The position numbers were made by a program, and so were the translations under genes. From contig NMRA01000191.1 of NCBI GenBank assembly GCA_002633005.1, forward strand, positions 242,466-266,138: 23,673 nucleotides of DNA, written 5' to 3'. Of the stretch, positions 22,075 through 23,673 are shown in pieces. The notes beneath the pieces were generated by a model. That model saw nothing but the letters and a program-made list of their open reading frames with translations, had not been told where the DNA came from and did not search any database. Source of the stretch: Phoronis australis. Lineage: Eukaryota > Phoronida > Phoronidae. The stretch's first letter is position 1. Each line of letters starts with the position of its first letter.

Positions 22075-23673
22075 ATGGGGAGACACAGTCATCTGTTCTC
22101 AGCCAGCAGCAGCGGCAGACTGGACTGGAGTACGACTTTCACTTATGCTGTGCTGGCGTTTGCTGTGTTTATGGACAACATAAGACATGTACAGTCAATC
22201 ACTGAATACACAACCTCAGGGATAGAGGTGTCCAACACCACCCACTCTAGTCTAGTAGATACGACGACATTCGTTAACGTCACCGTGTTACAAACTAAAA
22301 GTCAAACATCTACTAAGTCGAACTCATCGATGGCACATTCTGTCACTCAGTCTGCTACACCGAACCCTGGGTCAACAGTTAATGAGTCTATTGTAGTCGC
22401 ACGTGGTTCTACTCCCAGTCAAGTGAACCCACCCTTACCCACACCATCACCATCGTTGTCAGTGCCAAAGAGTGCGTCAAGGGAGACAGACACCATGGCT
22501 AGTTCGTCATTCCCCAATGTTGTGAACTCTGCTCAGATGACTATTTCTCCAATCGTGCCACACACAACTACAGATGAACCCGCCCACTTAATGACATCGA
22601 CTTTGATACCAATAGTGACCAGTCAGGCATCTAACCAGACTGTTTCCTCACTTGTGACAAATACAGATCCGGTGACAATAGGTTCAAGTACCAGTCATGA
22701 TGCAGCATCCGTGTCTGATCCTAACACAGCACAGGAAATAACATCACCCTCTCACAGTACGTCATCGGGTTCAGTAACTACGTCTAGTCATCATGACGTT
22801 AGTGTTGCCACTGACGTGATCACAACACAGTCCACTGACATTACAACTACGGTTATACCTGCCAGTCGGGAAAAAATACCAATGTTATCAATGCTTACAA
22901 CACAGGAAATAACATCACCCTCCCACAGTACGTCGTCATCAGGTTCAGAGACTACGTCTAGTCATCATGGCGTTAGTGTTGCCACTGACGTGATCACAAC
23001 ACAGTCCACGGACATAACAACTACGGTTATAACTGCCAGTCGGGAGAAAATACCAATGTTAACAACGCCTGCAACACAGGGAGTCACAACATCGCATGCA
23101 CCAACAACAATTGAGGAGTCTATGCAGCCAACAAGAGGAGAGATGCAGACCGAGCTTGTTGTCACAACAAGAAGTGCAACACAGACGAAAATAGCGCCAT
23201 CTCAAGAAACTTCAATAACACCACCAACGACAAGAAGTCTCAAAGACATTTTAATAACAAAACAGACTCAGACTGAAAGAACTGAAACAACAGTACCTAA
23301 AACGGTAAAAGTTACCACTATGCAGGAAACTTCTCAAAGAACTACGCCGAATTCAAAAGCGCCACCAACACAATCTCTACATAGTACAACGACAGATCTC
23401 TCTCAGCGTGCCATGACTGATAAATCACAGGTGTCAGGAAGCGCCAATGTCACTGCTGGGCCCTCAAGTGATAGCGGAGTATCTGCCGCTACCATAGCCA
23501 TCGTCATTGGTTCAATCTTCGGTTTCTGGATCATCCTTGGGCCAATCATCTGTATCGCCTGTAGGTTACGTGACAGGGCGAAAGAGCGACGGTTGAGATA
23601 CAATCGTAAGGAGAGTCACATTAGTAACTTTGAGGACATGATCATGGCAGAATTGGCCAAAGCTCAGAACAGG
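22075..23673 (+). CDS. Mucin-like type I transmembrane protein, partial at 3' side
   Basis: This is an uninterrupted frame of 533 codons that runs off the right edge without a stop. I do not recognise the family. Residues 22-33 (FTYAVLAFAVFM) form a hydrophobic core suggesting a signal peptide or anchor. Residues about 50-465 are very rich in Thr, Ser, Pro and Val, contain no cysteine, and carry N-glycosylation sequons at N54, N68, N83, N103, N187 and N458, as expected for a heavily O-glycosylated mucin-like stalk. Residues about 470-495 form a single transmembrane segment with a GSIFG (GxxxG-type) motif and CIAC at its inner edge. A basic stop-transfer stretch (RLRDRAKERR) and a charged tail follow. 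The start was chosen because the ATG at 22075 precedes the hydrophobic core, has G at -3 and +4, and lies 37 bases inside an exon that appears to begin after a ttaattacag acceptor at 22037. The frame is also open upstream to that acceptor, so a longer N-terminus is possible. Confidence 0.8.
   Translation, partial: MGRHSHLFSASSSGRLDWSTTFTYAVLAFAVFMDNIRHVQSITEYTTSGIEVSNTTHSSLVDTTTFVNVTVLQTKSQTSTKSNSSMAHSVTQSATPNPGSTVNESIVVARGSTPSQVNPPLPTPSPSLSVPKSASRETDTMASSSFPNVVNSAQMTISPIVPHTTTDEPAHLMTSTLIPIVTSQASNQTVSSLVTNTDPVTIGSSTSHDAASVSDPNTAQEITSPSHSTSSGSVTTSSHHDVSVATDVITTQSTDITTTVIPASREKIPMLSMLTTQEITSPSHSTSSSGSETTSSHHGVSVATDVITTQSTDITTTVITASREKIPMLTTPATQGVTTSHAPTTIEESMQPTRGEMQTELVVTTRSATQTKIAPSQETSITPPTTRSLKDILITKQTQTERTETTVPKTVKVTTMQETSQRTTPNSKAPPTQSLHSTTTDLSQRAMTDKSQVSGSANVTAGPSSDSGVSAATIAIVIGSIFGFWIILGPIICIACRLRDRAKERRLRYNRKESHISNFEDMIMAELAKAQNR
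22730..23074 (+). repeat. Tandem duplication inside the mucin-like ectodomain
   Basis: Two adjacent copies occur at 22730-22900 (171 bp) and 22901-23074 (174 bp). They share the start CACAGGAAATAACATCACCC and stay in frame, giving two near-identical units of 57 and 58 residues (EITSPSHSTSS, TDVITTQSTDITTTV, SREKIPML). Copy 2 has one extra codon, and I count roughly a dozen base differences. A third copy seems to start at 23075 (CACAGGGAGTCAC) and decays at once. In-frame repeat expansion is typical of mucin domains. Confidence 0.95.

Noticed and set aside
1-23673. CRISPR array, phage or bacterial operon
   Set aside because: Coding sequence is split by GT-AG introns and encodes animal proteins. 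There are no regularly spaced short direct repeats with unique spacers.

Overview
The window is eukaryotic genomic DNA, most likely from a marine invertebrate animal. It is AT-rich, and its coding sequence is split by GT-AG introns into short exons within a large repeat-strewn non-coding background. The exons that can be recognised belong to an animal kinesin-3 motor. I cannot name the species. The KIF13 identity and the SINE/MITE/satellite content fit a mollusc, another lophotrochozoan or an invertebrate deuterostome, and this is inference.

Layout. (1) The minus strand from 12941 down to 6078 carries five consecutive exons of a KIF13-type kinesin (KIF13A/KIF13B in vertebrates, Khc-73 in flies). 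They run from switch II of the motor domain through the neck coil and first coiled coil to the start of the FHA domain. All junctions are GT-AG and all phases join. The motor N-terminus (P-loop, switch I) and everything after the first FHA strand were not found, so they lie outside the window or were missed. (2) The plus strand from 22075 to the right edge is one long open frame of 533 codons. It encodes a signal peptide, a Ser/Thr-rich cysteine-free mucin-like ectodomain with a tandem 57-residue repeat, one transmembrane helix and a basic tail. It has no stop inside the window. It lies antisense to KIF13 and is either nested in a KIF13 intron or just upstream of that gene.

(3) The rest is intronic or intergenic and full of repeats. 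The most striking is a tandem satellite at 1802-3370, built of monomers of about 145 bp. Every monomer carries a site resembling the CTCF core (CCACTAGRKGGCGC-like), giving ten sites at near-nucleosomal spacing, and a second head-to-tail copy begins exactly at the only ambiguous base (N, 3054). Others are a fold-back MITE at 17290-17465, a tRNA-like SINE relic near 17035-17105, a recent 112-bp duplication at 8839-9093, and two families of dispersed intronic repeats.

No operon, CRISPR array, phage or functional RNA gene was seen. Most short open frames in the window look like chance.
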